NCBI GenBank assembly: GCA_041499965.1
Contig: JBGQLG010000018.1
Location: 1-50,847, forward strand
Origin: AR5 sp041499965
GTDB lineage: Bacteria > Methylomirabilota > Methylomirabilia > Rokubacteriales > CSP1-6
Direction: 5' to 3'
DNA: 50,847 bases
Shown here: positions 25,514-33,464 of the stretch, in pieces
Numbering within the stretch: the stretch's first letter is position 1
How the letters are laid out: each line of letters begins with the position of its first letter
The notes under the pieces: generated by a model
Told to the model about the DNA's origin: nothing
What the model saw: the letters and a program-made list of their open reading frames with translations, nothing else
Database searches by the model: none
Program-made: the position numbers and the translations under genes

Positions 25514-27201
25514 AGCGAGCGGCCGATCGCCGCCAGCACGCCCTGCTCGATCTGCTGATTGCGCAGGGCCTCGGGGAGCTCCGCCGCCTCGTCGGAGTTG
25601 ACCCAGAAGATGCGCTCCCGGCGAAACACGAGGCGCTCGACGGTCACGAGCGTCTGGCCCTCGCCGGCCGGCCGAAGCTGGACTCGCAGCCGGTGCCGCA
25701 GGTCCTTGGCGTAGAGCCCGAAGTCCTCGCCCTGCAGTCGGCGCGACTCGGTGATGAGCATCCCGGTGCCGTGGTCGCGCTTGTCGATGTCCCAGCCGAG
25801 GCCTTTGAGCGTGCTCTCGGTCACGACCCAGACGCGATCGACGGGCGCCGCGAACATGCGGTGGGGAAACGGCGACGCCGGGGCGGCCGGCGCCAGCGTC
25901 ACCCGTGGCTTCGGTGCGGGCTCCGGCGCCGCCGTCTCCGGGCCCGGCTCGGACGCGGCCGGCGCCGGCTCAGCGACTCGCGCCGGCTCGGGAGCGCGTG
26001 GCCGCGACTCGACAGGCGGTGATGGCCGCCGCGCTTCCGGCGCGGCGGCGCGCGGCTCCACGCGGCCGGCCGGGCGGCCTGGCTCCAGAGGGGGTCGCGC
26101 AGCCGGCGCCGGCTCCGGGGGTGCGGCCGGGCTCGGCGCCGCCGGGACAGGCGTCGCCGGCGCGGGCGGCGGCGGAGCCGACGCCACCGGCGGGGCGACG
26201 GCCACCGACGGCAGGGCGGGTGCGGGACGATCCGCGCTGCCGCCGAGCCTGAGCGTCGCCGCGGCCGCGCCGGCGACGACGACGGCGGCCAGCGCTCCAC
26301 CCCCCAGCCAGCGCCACGATCGCCACGGCGCGGTAGCGGGCCTGAACGCCGTGTCCGCGGGCGCCGGCAGCGGCGCCCGCGTGGCCGAGGCGCCGCCGCG
26401 CAGCGCCTCGCGCACCGCGGTGGCTCCCTGGAAGCGCCGGGCCAGCTGCTCCTCGAGCAGGCGGCCGAGGATCCCGTCGAGGCGGCGCGACACGCCGATC
26501 TGTCCGGCGAACCGCCAGGCGCCGTCCATCACGTTGAACCAATCGGCCGGCCCGCGTCCGGTGAGCAGGTGCAGCGCCATCGCGCCCAGCGCGTAGAGAT
26601 CGCTGGCGGGCATCACGAGGCCGCGCAACTGCTCGGGCGGCGTGTAGCCGGAGGTCCCGATGATCGTGCTCTCCGCGCTGAGCGCCGCGACCGCCATGGC
26701 CTCCTTGACGGCGCCGAAGTCGACGAGGTAGAGCGCGCCGGTGTCGGCCCGGATGAGGTTGGCGGGCTTGATGTCGCGGTGGATGACGGCGGGGGTGCGA
26801 CCGTGGAGGTACTCGAGGATCGACAGCACCTCATCCATGACGGCGACGACCTCGCCCTCCGAGAAGCGGCCCTTGTCCTCCAGCTCGCGGGCCAGCGTCT
26901 GGCCCGCGATGAAATCCTCGACGAGGTAGTAGCGGCCGTCGCGGACGAAGAACGCGTGGAAGGCGGGGATGCCGGTGTGGCGCAGGCTCAGCAGCGTGCG
27001 CGCCTCGCGCTCGAACAGCTCGCGCACCTTGGGATTCTCGGCCTGGGTGGGCAAGAGCTCCTTCAGCGCGCAGACCTGGCCGAAGCGCTCGCGATCGCGC
27101 ACGCGATACGTCGCGCCGAAGCCGCCGCGTCCCGACAGCGCCTCGACCTCGTAGCGGCCGTGGAGCACGGTGCCGGGCGGCATGGGCTGCCAGCTAGCCA
27201 T
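25510..27201 (-). CDS. Membrane-anchored Ser/Thr protein kinase with C-terminal BamC-like domain
   Basis: 563 residues. The kinase domain is about 16-270: Gly loop GRGGFGATYRV, Lys in CALKELL, HRDIKPANL, VDFGAVKEA and GTSGYTPPEQ. One transmembrane segment (WLGGGALAAVVVAGAAAATL) is followed by a ~130-residue Pro/Ala linker and a ~120-residue C-terminal domain (FAAPVDRVWVVTESTLKGLG onward) resembling the outer-membrane assembly lipoprotein BamC/NlpB fold. This would place that domain outside the inner membrane as a sensor or tether. Overlaps both neighbours: PP2C by eight bases, cyclase by four. Confidence 0.9.
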   Translation of the reverse strand: MASWQPMPPGTVLHGRYEVEALSGRGGFGATYRVRDRERFGQVCALKELLPTQAENPKVRELFEREARTLLSLRHTGIPAFHAFFVRDGRYYLVEDFIAGQTLARELEDKGRFSEGEVVAVMDEVLSILEYLHGRTPAVIHRDIKPANLIRADTGALYLVDFGAVKEAMAVAALSAESTIIGTSGYTPPEQLRGLVMPASDLYALGAMALHLLTGRGPADWFNVMDGAWRFAGQIGVSRRLDGILGRLLEEQLARRFQGATAVREALRGGASATRAPLPAPADTAFRPATAPWRSWRWLGGGALAAVVVAGAAAATLRLGGSADRPAPALPSVAVAPPVASAPPPPAPATPVPAAPSPAAPPEPAPAARPPLEPGRPAGRVEPRAAAPEARRPSPPVESRPRAPEPARVAEPAPAASEPGPETAAPEPAPKPRVTLAPAAPASPFPHRMFAAPVDRVWVVTESTLKGLGWDIDKRDHGTGMLITESRRLQGEDFGLYAKDLRHRLRVQLRPAGEGQTLVTVERLVFRRERIFWVNSDEAAELPEALRNQQIEQGVLAAIGRSL

Positions 27202-28024
27202 CGGGGTGCGCCCGCACGAGGAGCGCCGTCATGTTGTCGTGGCCGCTGGCCTGCCGGGCCGCCGCCACCAGCCGGCGGCTGCCGCCGTCCAGGTCGGCGC
27301 CCGGCGCCAGCAGCGGACGCAGCAGGCCCTCGGCCTCGCGCTCGACGACGTCACGCTCCCACACGCCATCGGTGCACAGCACGAAGAGTGCCGGCTCGGC
27401 GATCCGGTGGACGTGCAGATCGAGGCGGATGCGGTCGTCGGGAAACGGGCCCAGCGCCTGGGTGAGGTGACGCGCGTCCGATCGCTGCCGGGCCAGCTCG
27501 GGCGGCGTGCCCCGGCCGATCTCCCAGTTCGCCACGGTGTGATCGGTGGTGAGCAGGAGCATCTCTCGCCCGGTCACCAGGTAGACGCGGCTGTCGCCGA
27601 CGTGGGCCACGTGGGCCTCACCGGCGGCGACCAGCACCAGCGCCAGCGTCGTCCCGGCGCGCTGCCGGCCCTGCATCCCACCCTGCTCGTTTCCCTCGAA
27701 GATCGCGCGATTCGCCGCGCCGACCGCCTGGCGGACCCGCTCGGCGACCACCTCGGCGGCAGGCCACCGGCTTTCGAGCGCCCACCGCAGCTCGCGGCGT
27801 AGCACCGACACCGCCAGCCCGCTGGCGGCGTCGCCCCCGGCGTGCCCGCCCATCCCGTCGCACACGATGAACACGCCGCGGCGGGAGGCCCCGGCTTCGT
27901 CCACCCGGATTTCCCCCGCGCAGGCGTCCTCGTTGCGCTCGCGCCGGCCGACGTCGGTCGCGGCGGCCCAGGCGAGGTCGTGCCTGGCACTATCGGTTAT
28001 CGCCGGCCGCGTTCCGTCGGCCAT
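27194..28024 (-). CDS. PP2C-type protein serine/threonine phosphatase
   Basis: 276 residues with the PP2C metal motifs in order: RERNEDA, VCDGMGGHAGGDAASG, VGDSRVYLV, LCTDGVWE and GHDNMTALLV. It presumably reverses phosphorylation by the kinase encoded just downstream. There is no Shine-Dalgarno sequence before ATG 28024, but a TACACT -10-like hexamer ends eight bases upstream, so the mRNA may start at the ATG. The ORF extends to 28069 but that part is not homologous-looking. Confidence 0.92.
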   Translation of the reverse strand: MADGTRPAITDSARHDLAWAAATDVGRRERNEDACAGEIRVDEAGASRRGVFIVCDGMGGHAGGDAASGLAVSVLRRELRWALESRWPAAEVVAERVRQAVGAANRAIFEGNEQGGMQGRQRAGTTLALVLVAAGEAHVAHVGDSRVYLVTGREMLLLTTDHTVANWEIGRGTPPELARQRSDARHLTQALGPFPDDRIRLDLHVHRIAEPALFVLCTDGVWERDVVEREAEGLLRPLLAPGADLDGGSRRLVAAARQASGHDNMTALLVRAHPDG

Positions 28025-28032
28025 GGAGGGAG

Positions 28033-28038
28033 AGTGTA
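28033..28038 (-). promoter_or_regulatory. -10-like hexamer for a leaderless PP2C-kinase-cyclase operon
   Basis: TACACT on the minus strand ends eight bases before ATG 28024 with no ribosome site in between, the arrangement expected of a leaderless transcript. A good -35 hexamer at 16-18 bases is not evident. Confidence 0.35.
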
Positions 28039-28069
28039 GAGCAAGTCGCCCGCGCGTGGTCGGGCGCAA

Positions 28070-28100
28070 CGCCCGGACCCGCCGAGTGTGGGTCCGGGCG
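28070..28100. terminator. Strong G/C hairpin after the DUF2652 gene
   Basis: CGCCCGGACCC (28070-28080) and GGGTCCGGGCG (28090-28100) form a perfect 11-bp stem with a 9-base loop, just past the stop codon of the gene ending at 28106 on the minus strand and upstream of the PP2C operon. No T-tract on either side, so terminator strength is uncertain. Confidence 0.55.
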
Positions 28101-28105
28101 TGTGC

Positions 28106-28723
28106 TCAGTGGGCGAGGGCGGGCTCGAGCGCGGCGGCGACCCCAAGATCCCTGACGAAGTAGCGCACGTCGCCGAAGTGCTCGTACCGCTCGCTGTAGG
28201 CGATCAGCCCCGCCTGCATCGGATCGACGCCGGCCCAGCGCAGCGCCGCCTCGGTGAGCAGGATGTAGGCGCGGCTTGTCGCCCGTCCGTTCTTGAGCAG
28301 TCGATGGGCGAGGATGACGTTCACCCCGGCGGCCTGGCTCCGGCCGCCGACCACCTGGCGCAGGAACCGCCCATGGTGGGCGATGATCTTGAGGTCGAGG
28401 CTCCCGACACTCCGGCAGGCCTTGCAGGAACAGCTCTCGTCAGCCTGCAGCTCGCGCTGCCTGTTCCTGAACGCGCCGACGGCGTCCTCCAGCGCGCTCA
28501 GCACGGCTGCCGGCGACCCCAGGGCGTGGTCGGCGCCGAGCGCGAACACCGCGTCACCCTCCACCTCCTGGATCTCCAGCGGCGGCGACAGCCGTCCCAT
28601 GACCTCGCCCAGGAGCTCGGCGATGATCGGCGGCCCGTGCTCCAGCTCGGTCGCGGTGACGAATGCCGTGAATCCCGAGATGTCCGCCAGCACCAGCACC
28701 CCGTCTTCCGTATGGCTCTTCAT
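28106..28723 (-). CDS. DUF2652 family protein, adenylate-cyclase-like N-terminus
   Basis: 205 residues. The N-terminal block VLVLADISGFTAFVTATELE and EVEGDAVFALG resemble class III cyclase metal loops; the middle has a Cys cluster CSCKACRS followed by LDLKIIAHHGRFLRQVVGG, characteristic of DUF2652. It lacks the clear substrate-binding Asn/Arg motif of true cyclases, so catalysis is doubtful. It is transcribed toward the PP2C-kinase-cyclase operon but separated by a hairpin. ATG 28723 is chosen because homology starts there, with AAGGG close upstream. Confidence 0.75.
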   Translation of the reverse strand: MKSHTEDGVLVLADISGFTAFVTATELEHGPPIIAELLGEVMGRLSPPLEIQEVEGDAVFALGADHALGSPAAVLSALEDAVGAFRNRQRELQADESCSCKACRSVGSLDLKIIAHHGRFLRQVVGGRSQAAGVNVILAHRLLKNGRATSRAYILLTEAALRWAGVDPMQAGLIAYSERYEHFGDVRYFVRDLGVAAALEPALAH

Positions 28724-28801
28724 GCCCTTGAGACACCGTCGCGCCCCGTTCGTGAAAGGGCGTGGGCCCGGGTGACCGTCCTGTTTCGCGCGGGGCGGTG
28801 G

Positions 28802-28807
28802 TAGACT
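28802..28807 (+). promoter_or_regulatory. -10-like TAGACT upstream of the Rieske oxygenase gene
   Basis: TAGACT lies 55 bases before ATG 28863; the same hexamer in the same GRTAGACT context occurs upstream of the luciferase-like gene at 33465. A matching -35 is not clear. Confidence 0.3.
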
Positions 28808-28862
28808 CCGGCCAATCACCTCATCCGCTCGACGGCCTCGCGGCCATCCAGGAGGATCCGGC

Positions 28863-30137
28863 ATGCTGTCACGCGAGGACAACGCGCTCCTGACCCGGGT
28901 CGATCGCGGCACTCCCATGGGCGACACGCTGCGGCGCTACTGGATCCCTGCGCTGCTCGCGCGGGAGCTACCAGAACCGGATGGCCCGCCGGTGCGCGTG
29001 CGGCTGCTCGGCGAGGACCTCGTGGCCTTCCGCGACACGCAGGGCCGGATCGGGCTGCTCGACGAGTACTGCCCGCACCGCCGCACGTCGCTGTTCTTCG
29101 GCCGCAACGAGGAGTGCGGGCTGCGCTGCGTGTATCACGGCTGGAAGTTCGACACGGGCGGCCGCTGCCTGGACATGATGAACGAGCCCGCGGAGCTGCA
29201 GTTCAAGGACAAGATCTTCATCACGTCCTATCCCACGCTGGAGCTCGGCGGCGTGGTGTGGACCTACATGGGACCGCCCGAGCGCCGGCCGGCCCCGCCG
29301 GACTTCGCGTGGACCCGCCGGCCGGCCACGCATCTGCAGGTCTCGAAGGTCATCCAGGAGACCAGCTGGCTGCAGGGCCTCGAGGGCGGCATCGACACCT
29401 CGCACGCGCCGATCCTCCACCGTCTGCTCACGAGCAACACCACGCGCCCGGGCTTCAAGCCCGACAACCCCTTCGTGCGCGGCAAGGCACCGAAGATCGA
29501 GGTCGACGTCACCGACTACGGCTATCGCTACGCGGGTGTCCGGCCGCTCGACGAGGGCAGGGTTCACGTGCGCACGTATCACTTCATCCTGCCGTTCCAC
29601 CAGATCCGGCCCTCGCGCTCGGAGAGCGGCGTGCCGCTGGTGGCCGGGCACATGTGGGTGCCGATCGACGACGAGAGCACGATGGTCTACAACTGGGAGT
29701 ACAGCACGACCGAGGCGCCGCTGACCGCGGAGGACCGGCTGGAGCGACGGCTCGGCAACGGCCCCGCCGACGTCGATCAGGTCACGTTCCGCTCGAAGCG
29801 CAACCGCGCGAACCACTACCTCCTCGACCGCCAGGTGCAGAAGACCGAGAGCTTCACGGGCATCGACGGCATCAACACGCAGGATCGGGCGATCCAGGAG
29901 AGCATGGGCTCGATCGTCGATCGCAGTCGCGAGCATCTGGGCCCCGCGGACCGGGCAGTCATCCAGGCGCGCCGGCTCCTGCTGGAGGCGGTGCGCTCGG
30001 TGGGCGAGGGGGACACGCCGCGCGGCGTGGAGCCCACCTACGCCACGCTGGCTGCCGCCGAGGCCGTGCTGCCGCAGGGCGCCGACTGGCGGGAGGCGGA
30101 GCTGCCGGCGGGCTCGCAGATCGCGCAGACCGTCTAG
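28863..30137 (+). CDS. Rieske [2Fe-2S] aromatic ring-hydroxylating oxygenase, terminal (alpha) subunit
   Basis: 424 residues. The Rieske cluster motif is EYCPHRRTSLFF, then GLRCVYHGWKFD (CxH...CxxH). The mononuclear iron site is in GLEGGIDTSHAPILHR (Asp/His/His). The phthalate-type arrangement with DTLRRYWIPALLARELPEPD at the start matches oxygenases of the phenylpropionate/phthalate/vanillate group. It needs an external reductase, which is not encoded nearby. GGAGG sits seven bases before the ATG. Confidence 0.92.
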   Translation: MLSREDNALLTRVDRGTPMGDTLRRYWIPALLARELPEPDGPPVRVRLLGEDLVAFRDTQGRIGLLDEYCPHRRTSLFFGRNEECGLRCVYHGWKFDTGGRCLDMMNEPAELQFKDKIFITSYPTLELGGVVWTYMGPPERRPAPPDFAWTRRPATHLQVSKVIQETSWLQGLEGGIDTSHAPILHRLLTSNTTRPGFKPDNPFVRGKAPKIEVDVTDYGYRYAGVRPLDEGRVHVRTYHFILPFHQIRPSRSESGVPLVAGHMWVPIDDESTMVYNWEYSTTEAPLTAEDRLERRLGNGPADVDQVTFRSKRNRANHYLLDRQVQKTESFTGIDGINTQDRAIQESMGSIVDRSREHLGPADRAVIQARRLLLEAVRSVGEGDTPRGVEPTYATLAAAEAVLPQGADWREAELPAGSQIAQTV

Positions 30138-30145
30138 CTCCGGGC

Positions 30146-30709
30146 GTGTCGCTGTGCGCGCGGCTCTGGCTGATCGCGGCGCTCCTGGGTACCTGGGCAG
30201 GGGTGGCGCATGCCGACGAGACGCTCTGGGAGGCGCTGCGCGCGCCCGGCAGCGTCGTGGTGCTGCGCCACAGCTACGCGCCGGGATCGTTCGATCCGCC
30301 CGACGCACGCCTTGACGACTGCTCGACCCAGCGCAACCTCGACGAGATCGGCCGCGCCCAGGCCCGGCGCGTCGGCGCGGCATTCCGGCAGCACGGCGTC
30401 ACCGTCGGCCGTGTGCTGTCGAGCCCGCGCTGCCGGTGCCTGGAGACTGCGCGGCTGGCTTTCGGGCGGGTCGAGCCGTGGGAGGTCCTGCAGGGCGCGC
30501 TCCGCGACACCGAGCTACGCCGGCGGCTGCTGATCCCCGTGCGGCAGGCGATTGGCGAGCATCGCGACGCACTGCCGCTGGTGCTCGTCACGCACGGCTC
30601 GGTCGTCAGCGACCTCACCGGTCTTGACGTCCGCATGGGCGCGTTCGTCGTGCTGCGCCGAGGGGCGGACGGGATGCCCGCGGTCGCCGGTCAGATGTAC
30701 GTGGAGTAA
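30146..30709 (+). CDS. Secreted histidine phosphatase-superfamily protein
   Basis: 187 residues from GTG 30146, eight bases after the oxygenase stop. A signal peptide (LCARLWLIAALLGTWAGVAH, cleavage near AHA) precedes VVVLRHSYAPG, the phosphoacceptor RH site with Ser replacing the usual Gly, then RVLSSPRCRCLETARLAFG and LVLVTHGSVVSDLTG (second catalytic His). Probably a periplasmic phosphatase or lipid-modifying member. It shares a short operon with the oxygenase but a functional link is not obvious. Confidence 0.82.
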   Translation: MSLCARLWLIAALLGTWAGVAHADETLWEALRAPGSVVVLRHSYAPGSFDPPDARLDDCSTQRNLDEIGRAQARRVGAAFRQHGVTVGRVLSSPRCRCLETARLAFGRVEPWEVLQGALRDTELRRRLLIPVRQAIGEHRDALPLVLVTHGSVVSDLTGLDVRMGAFVVLRRGADGMPAVAGQMYVE

Positions 30710-30759
30710 CTCGGGGCTCGGCGCTCTTCGTACCTACCGCGCCATCCCGTCCATGGACC

Positions 30760-31002
30760 TCATTCGCACGCCGTGCCGGCGAGGCTGCGAGCGAGATCGG
30801 GCAGGCCGATCACGGCGCCCCGATTCGCCAGCACGACGACGGCGCAGCCGCGCGCCGGGACGAGCAACAGGAAGGTCGTCGCGCCCGGCTGGCCGCCGGA
30901 GTGGGCGGCCGTCCGCTGGCCGGCCCACTGGCCGAGCGTCCAGCCAAGGCCGTAGCCGGTGACGTACGCGAGCCGATGCGCGCGGACGATGCCCACCGAC
31001 AC
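30760..31002 (-). pseudogene. C-terminal fragment of a beta-lactamase-like serine hydrolase (class C fold)
   Basis: About 80 codons read YVTGYGLGWTLGQWAGQRTA, then HSGGQPGATTFLLLVPARGC and AVVVLANRG, the conserved end of serine beta-lactamase/D-aminopeptidase-like proteins (HxGG and VVLAN motifs). The catalytic SxxK and YxN parts are absent and the alcohol dehydrogenase gene begins 18 bases upstream, so only the 3' end survives. Confidence 0.7.
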
Positions 31003-31020
31003 GACCGCGCATCGCCCGGC

Positions 31021-32118
31021 TCAGTCGAACGTCAGCACGGTCCGCGCGACCTCGCCCGCCTTCATCGCCCGGAACGCTTCGTTGATGTCGCCGAGCCGCC
31101 CCCGGCGCGTCACCATCTCGTCGAGTAGCAGCCGGCCCTGGCGATAGAACTCGAGATAGCGCGGGATGTCGGTCCGGAACTGGTTGGAGCCCATGCGCGA
31201 AGTCTGCACGCGGCACTCCGGGCGGATGGCCATCCACGGGAACTCGATCATCGCGTCGGGCGGCAGCACGCCGACGATCGTGGCGGTGCCGCGGATGGCC
31301 AGGCTCTCGATGGCCTGGCGCACCAGCGTCGTGTTGCCGACGGCCTCGAACGCGTGATCGACGCCGGCGCCGCCGGTGAGCGCGCGGATGGCCTTGACCG
31401 GATCGTCGTTGGCGCTGTTCACGACGTGGGTGGCGCCGACCCGCTTGGCCATCTCCAGTTTCGAGTCGAACATGTCCACGCCGATGATCCGACTGGCCCC
31501 ACCGATGCGGGCGCCCTGCACGATCGACAGCCCCACGCCGCCGCATCCGAAGACCGCGACGGTCTGGCCGCCCTGCAGCCCCGAGGTCCGCAGCGCGGCG
31601 CCGACGCCGGTGAGGACGCCGCAGCCGACCAGCGCGGCGCGGTCGAGCGGCAGCTCGGGGTCGATCTTCACGAGCGAGTTCTCGTGCAGCAGCATGCGCT
31701 CGGCATAGCTGCCGATGCCGGCGAACTGCTGGAACCCCTGGCCGTGCTGCGAGAGCCGCGGCGCCCCCGACGCCGGGCGCGTCACGATCCCGCCGACGCA
31801 CAGGTTGGGGTGGCCGCCGAGACACTGCGCACAGCTCCCGCAGAAGCCCGACAGGCACGCCACCACGTGATCGCCGGGCTTCACCGTGGTCACGTCGGCG
31901 CCCACGGCTTCGACCACGCCGGCGCCCTCGTGGCCGAGGATGAACGGCCGGTCCAGCACGTAGCGCGAGTGGCCGTCGACGACGTGCAGGTCGCTGTGGC
32001 AGACACCGGTGGCGGCGGTGTGTACGAGCACCTCGCGCCCCCGCGGCTTGTCGATCTCCACGGTCTCGACCGTGAGCGGCTCGAGCACCTTCCGGAACAC
32101 CGCGGCCTGCATGTCCAT
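31021..32118 (-). CDS. Zinc-dependent alcohol dehydrogenase (class III / NDMA-like MDR)
   Basis: 365 residues. Catalytic zinc ligands are in TGVCHSDLH and GHEGAGVVEAVG; the structural zinc Cys set is CGSCAQCLGGHPNLC; the Rossmann motif is AVFGCGGVGLSIVQGA. All are intact, so this is an NAD-dependent medium-chain dehydrogenase acting on an alcohol or aldehyde. AGGAG precedes the ATG. It lies 12 bases after the luciferase-like gene on the same strand, so the two are probably co-transcribed. Confidence 0.93.
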   Translation of the reverse strand: MDMQAAVFRKVLEPLTVETVEIDKPRGREVLVHTAATGVCHSDLHVVDGHSRYVLDRPFILGHEGAGVVEAVGADVTTVKPGDHVVACLSGFCGSCAQCLGGHPNLCVGGIVTRPASGAPRLSQHGQGFQQFAGIGSYAERMLLHENSLVKIDPELPLDRAALVGCGVLTGVGAALRTSGLQGGQTVAVFGCGGVGLSIVQGARIGGASRIIGVDMFDSKLEMAKRVGATHVVNSANDDPVKAIRALTGGAGVDHAFEAVGNTTLVRQAIESLAIRGTATIVGVLPPDAMIEFPWMAIRPECRVQTSRMGSNQFRTDIPRYLEFYRQGRLLLDEMVTRRGRLGDINEAFRAMKAGEVARTVLTFD

Positions 32119-32130
32119 TGAGGGATCTCC

Positions 32131-33348
32131 TCAGCTCGTCAATCGAGGGGCGGCACGGGTTTCCCGGACCGCCTCGAACGTTGGGGGTTGGGGGGCCATG
32201 GCGGGGCCGCCATCTTCCCGATAACCCGGCATGACCTCGGCGGCGAACAGCTCGATCGACCGCATGGCCTGCTCGTGGCTGAGATCGCCCCACTGGAACG
32301 AGCAGACGAAGTAGTTGGCGCCGGTCGCCACGTACTCGTCCATGTACTCGCGCACCGCCGCCGGCGTGCCGGCCAGCGCCACGCCGCCCAGGCGGTTGGG
32401 ATGCTCGCGGCGCGCCGCCTGGTCGAAGCGCTCCAGCTCGGCGTCGATGTCCCGCCGCGTCTCGCGCGTCGGCAAACCGGCCGGGCGGTCGCCGACGAAG
32501 CCGAACGAGCCGTCCTTCGTCGACTGGAACTGCGTGAGCCCCCGCTTCTCGGCCTCGAGCCGGCGCGGCGCCGCGAGGTTCCAGCGGTACTTCTCCCAGG
32601 CCGGCTTCGCCGCGGCCAGCGCCTCCTCGTTCGTCTCGGCGACGACGAGATGCACGACGAGACCGATCATCGGCGCCTGCCCCTGGGCCGTGAGCCCGTC
32701 CGACCCCTGGTGCTCCTCCCAAGCGGCGCGGTAGCGGGGCACCGCGACGGCCAGGCCGTCGAGCGAGCCCACGATGATCGTGTGCATGCCTTCCATCGCG
32801 GCGGTGACCGGGTTGCGCATGTACCAGAGCGGGGGATACGGCTGCTGCAGCGGGCGCAGGTACATCGGCAGCGCCTCGAAGCTGTGGAAGCGGCCGGCGT
32901 AGGTGAGCTGCTCGTGGCTGAGCCCTTCCTTGATGATGGCCAACGTCTCGAGGTACCGCGCGTAGTTCGTCTCGGAGTCGGCCTCCTGGCCCCAGAAGAA
33001 CGCCTCCATGACGCCGCCGCGGCCGACGCCGATCTCCAGCCGCCCGTCGCTGAGGTTGTCGAGCATGCTGATCTCCTCGATCAGCCGCAGCGGATGGTGC
33101 AGCGGCAGCACGTACACGCAGGGGCCGAAGCGCAGGCGCCGCGTGCGCTGGGCGACGGCGGCCAGGAAGACGTTCTGCGAGGGCGCCAGGCTGTGGATGG
33201 CCGGCGTGTGGTGCTCGGCCAGGTGATAGGCGTAGAAGCCAGCCGCGTCGAGGCGCTCGATCTGCAGCAGCCGCTCGCGGTAGATCCGGTCCAGGCGCAG
33301 GCCTGGCACGGGCTCGATGTGGTCGAAGACCCCGAAGCGCAGTGTCAT
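32131..33348 (-). CDS. LLM-class flavin-dependent oxidoreductase (luciferase-like)
   Basis: 405 residues, typical of the longer bacterial-luciferase-like group. It has AAGFYAYHLAEHHTPA near the N-terminus, VYVLPLHHPLRLIEEISMLD, then DGRLEIGVGRGGVMEAFFWG. It uses reduced FMN (or F420) to oxidise a small organic compound. ATG 33348 has GGAG five bases upstream and TATACT about 45 bases upstream (33398-33393). Confidence 0.9.
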   Translation of the reverse strand: MTLRFGVFDHIEPVPGLRLDRIYRERLLQIERLDAAGFYAYHLAEHHTPAIHSLAPSQNVFLAAVAQRTRRLRFGPCVYVLPLHHPLRLIEEISMLDNLSDGRLEIGVGRGGVMEAFFWGQEADSETNYARYLETLAIIKEGLSHEQLTYAGRFHSFEALPMYLRPLQQPYPPLWYMRNPVTAAMEGMHTIIVGSLDGLAVAVPRYRAAWEEHQGSDGLTAQGQAPMIGLVVHLVVAETNEEALAAAKPAWEKYRWNLAAPRRLEAEKRGLTQFQSTKDGSFGFVGDRPAGLPTRETRRDIDAELERFDQAARREHPNRLGGVALAGTPAAVREYMDEYVATGANYFVCSFQWGDLSHEQAMRSIELFAAEVMPGYREDGGPAMAPQPPTFEAVRETRAAPRLTS

Positions 33349-33392
33349 GGCGTCTCCTCGCTCGTGGCGTCGCGCGGCGCTGGGACGCGCGC

Positions 33393-33421
33393 AGTATAAA
33401 CCCGTTGCCCGGTGATAGACT
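33393..33421. promoter_or_regulatory. Divergent -10-like elements between two luciferase-like genes
   Basis: The minus strand reads TATACT at 33398-33393 (toward the gene ending at 32131), and the plus strand reads TAGACT at 33416-33421 (toward ATG 33465). Both genes have ribosome sites. A -35 box is not clear for either. Confidence 0.35.
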
Positions 33422-33464
33422 GCCGCTGCCCGAGACACGAACCGCCTCAAGAGAGGACCACACC

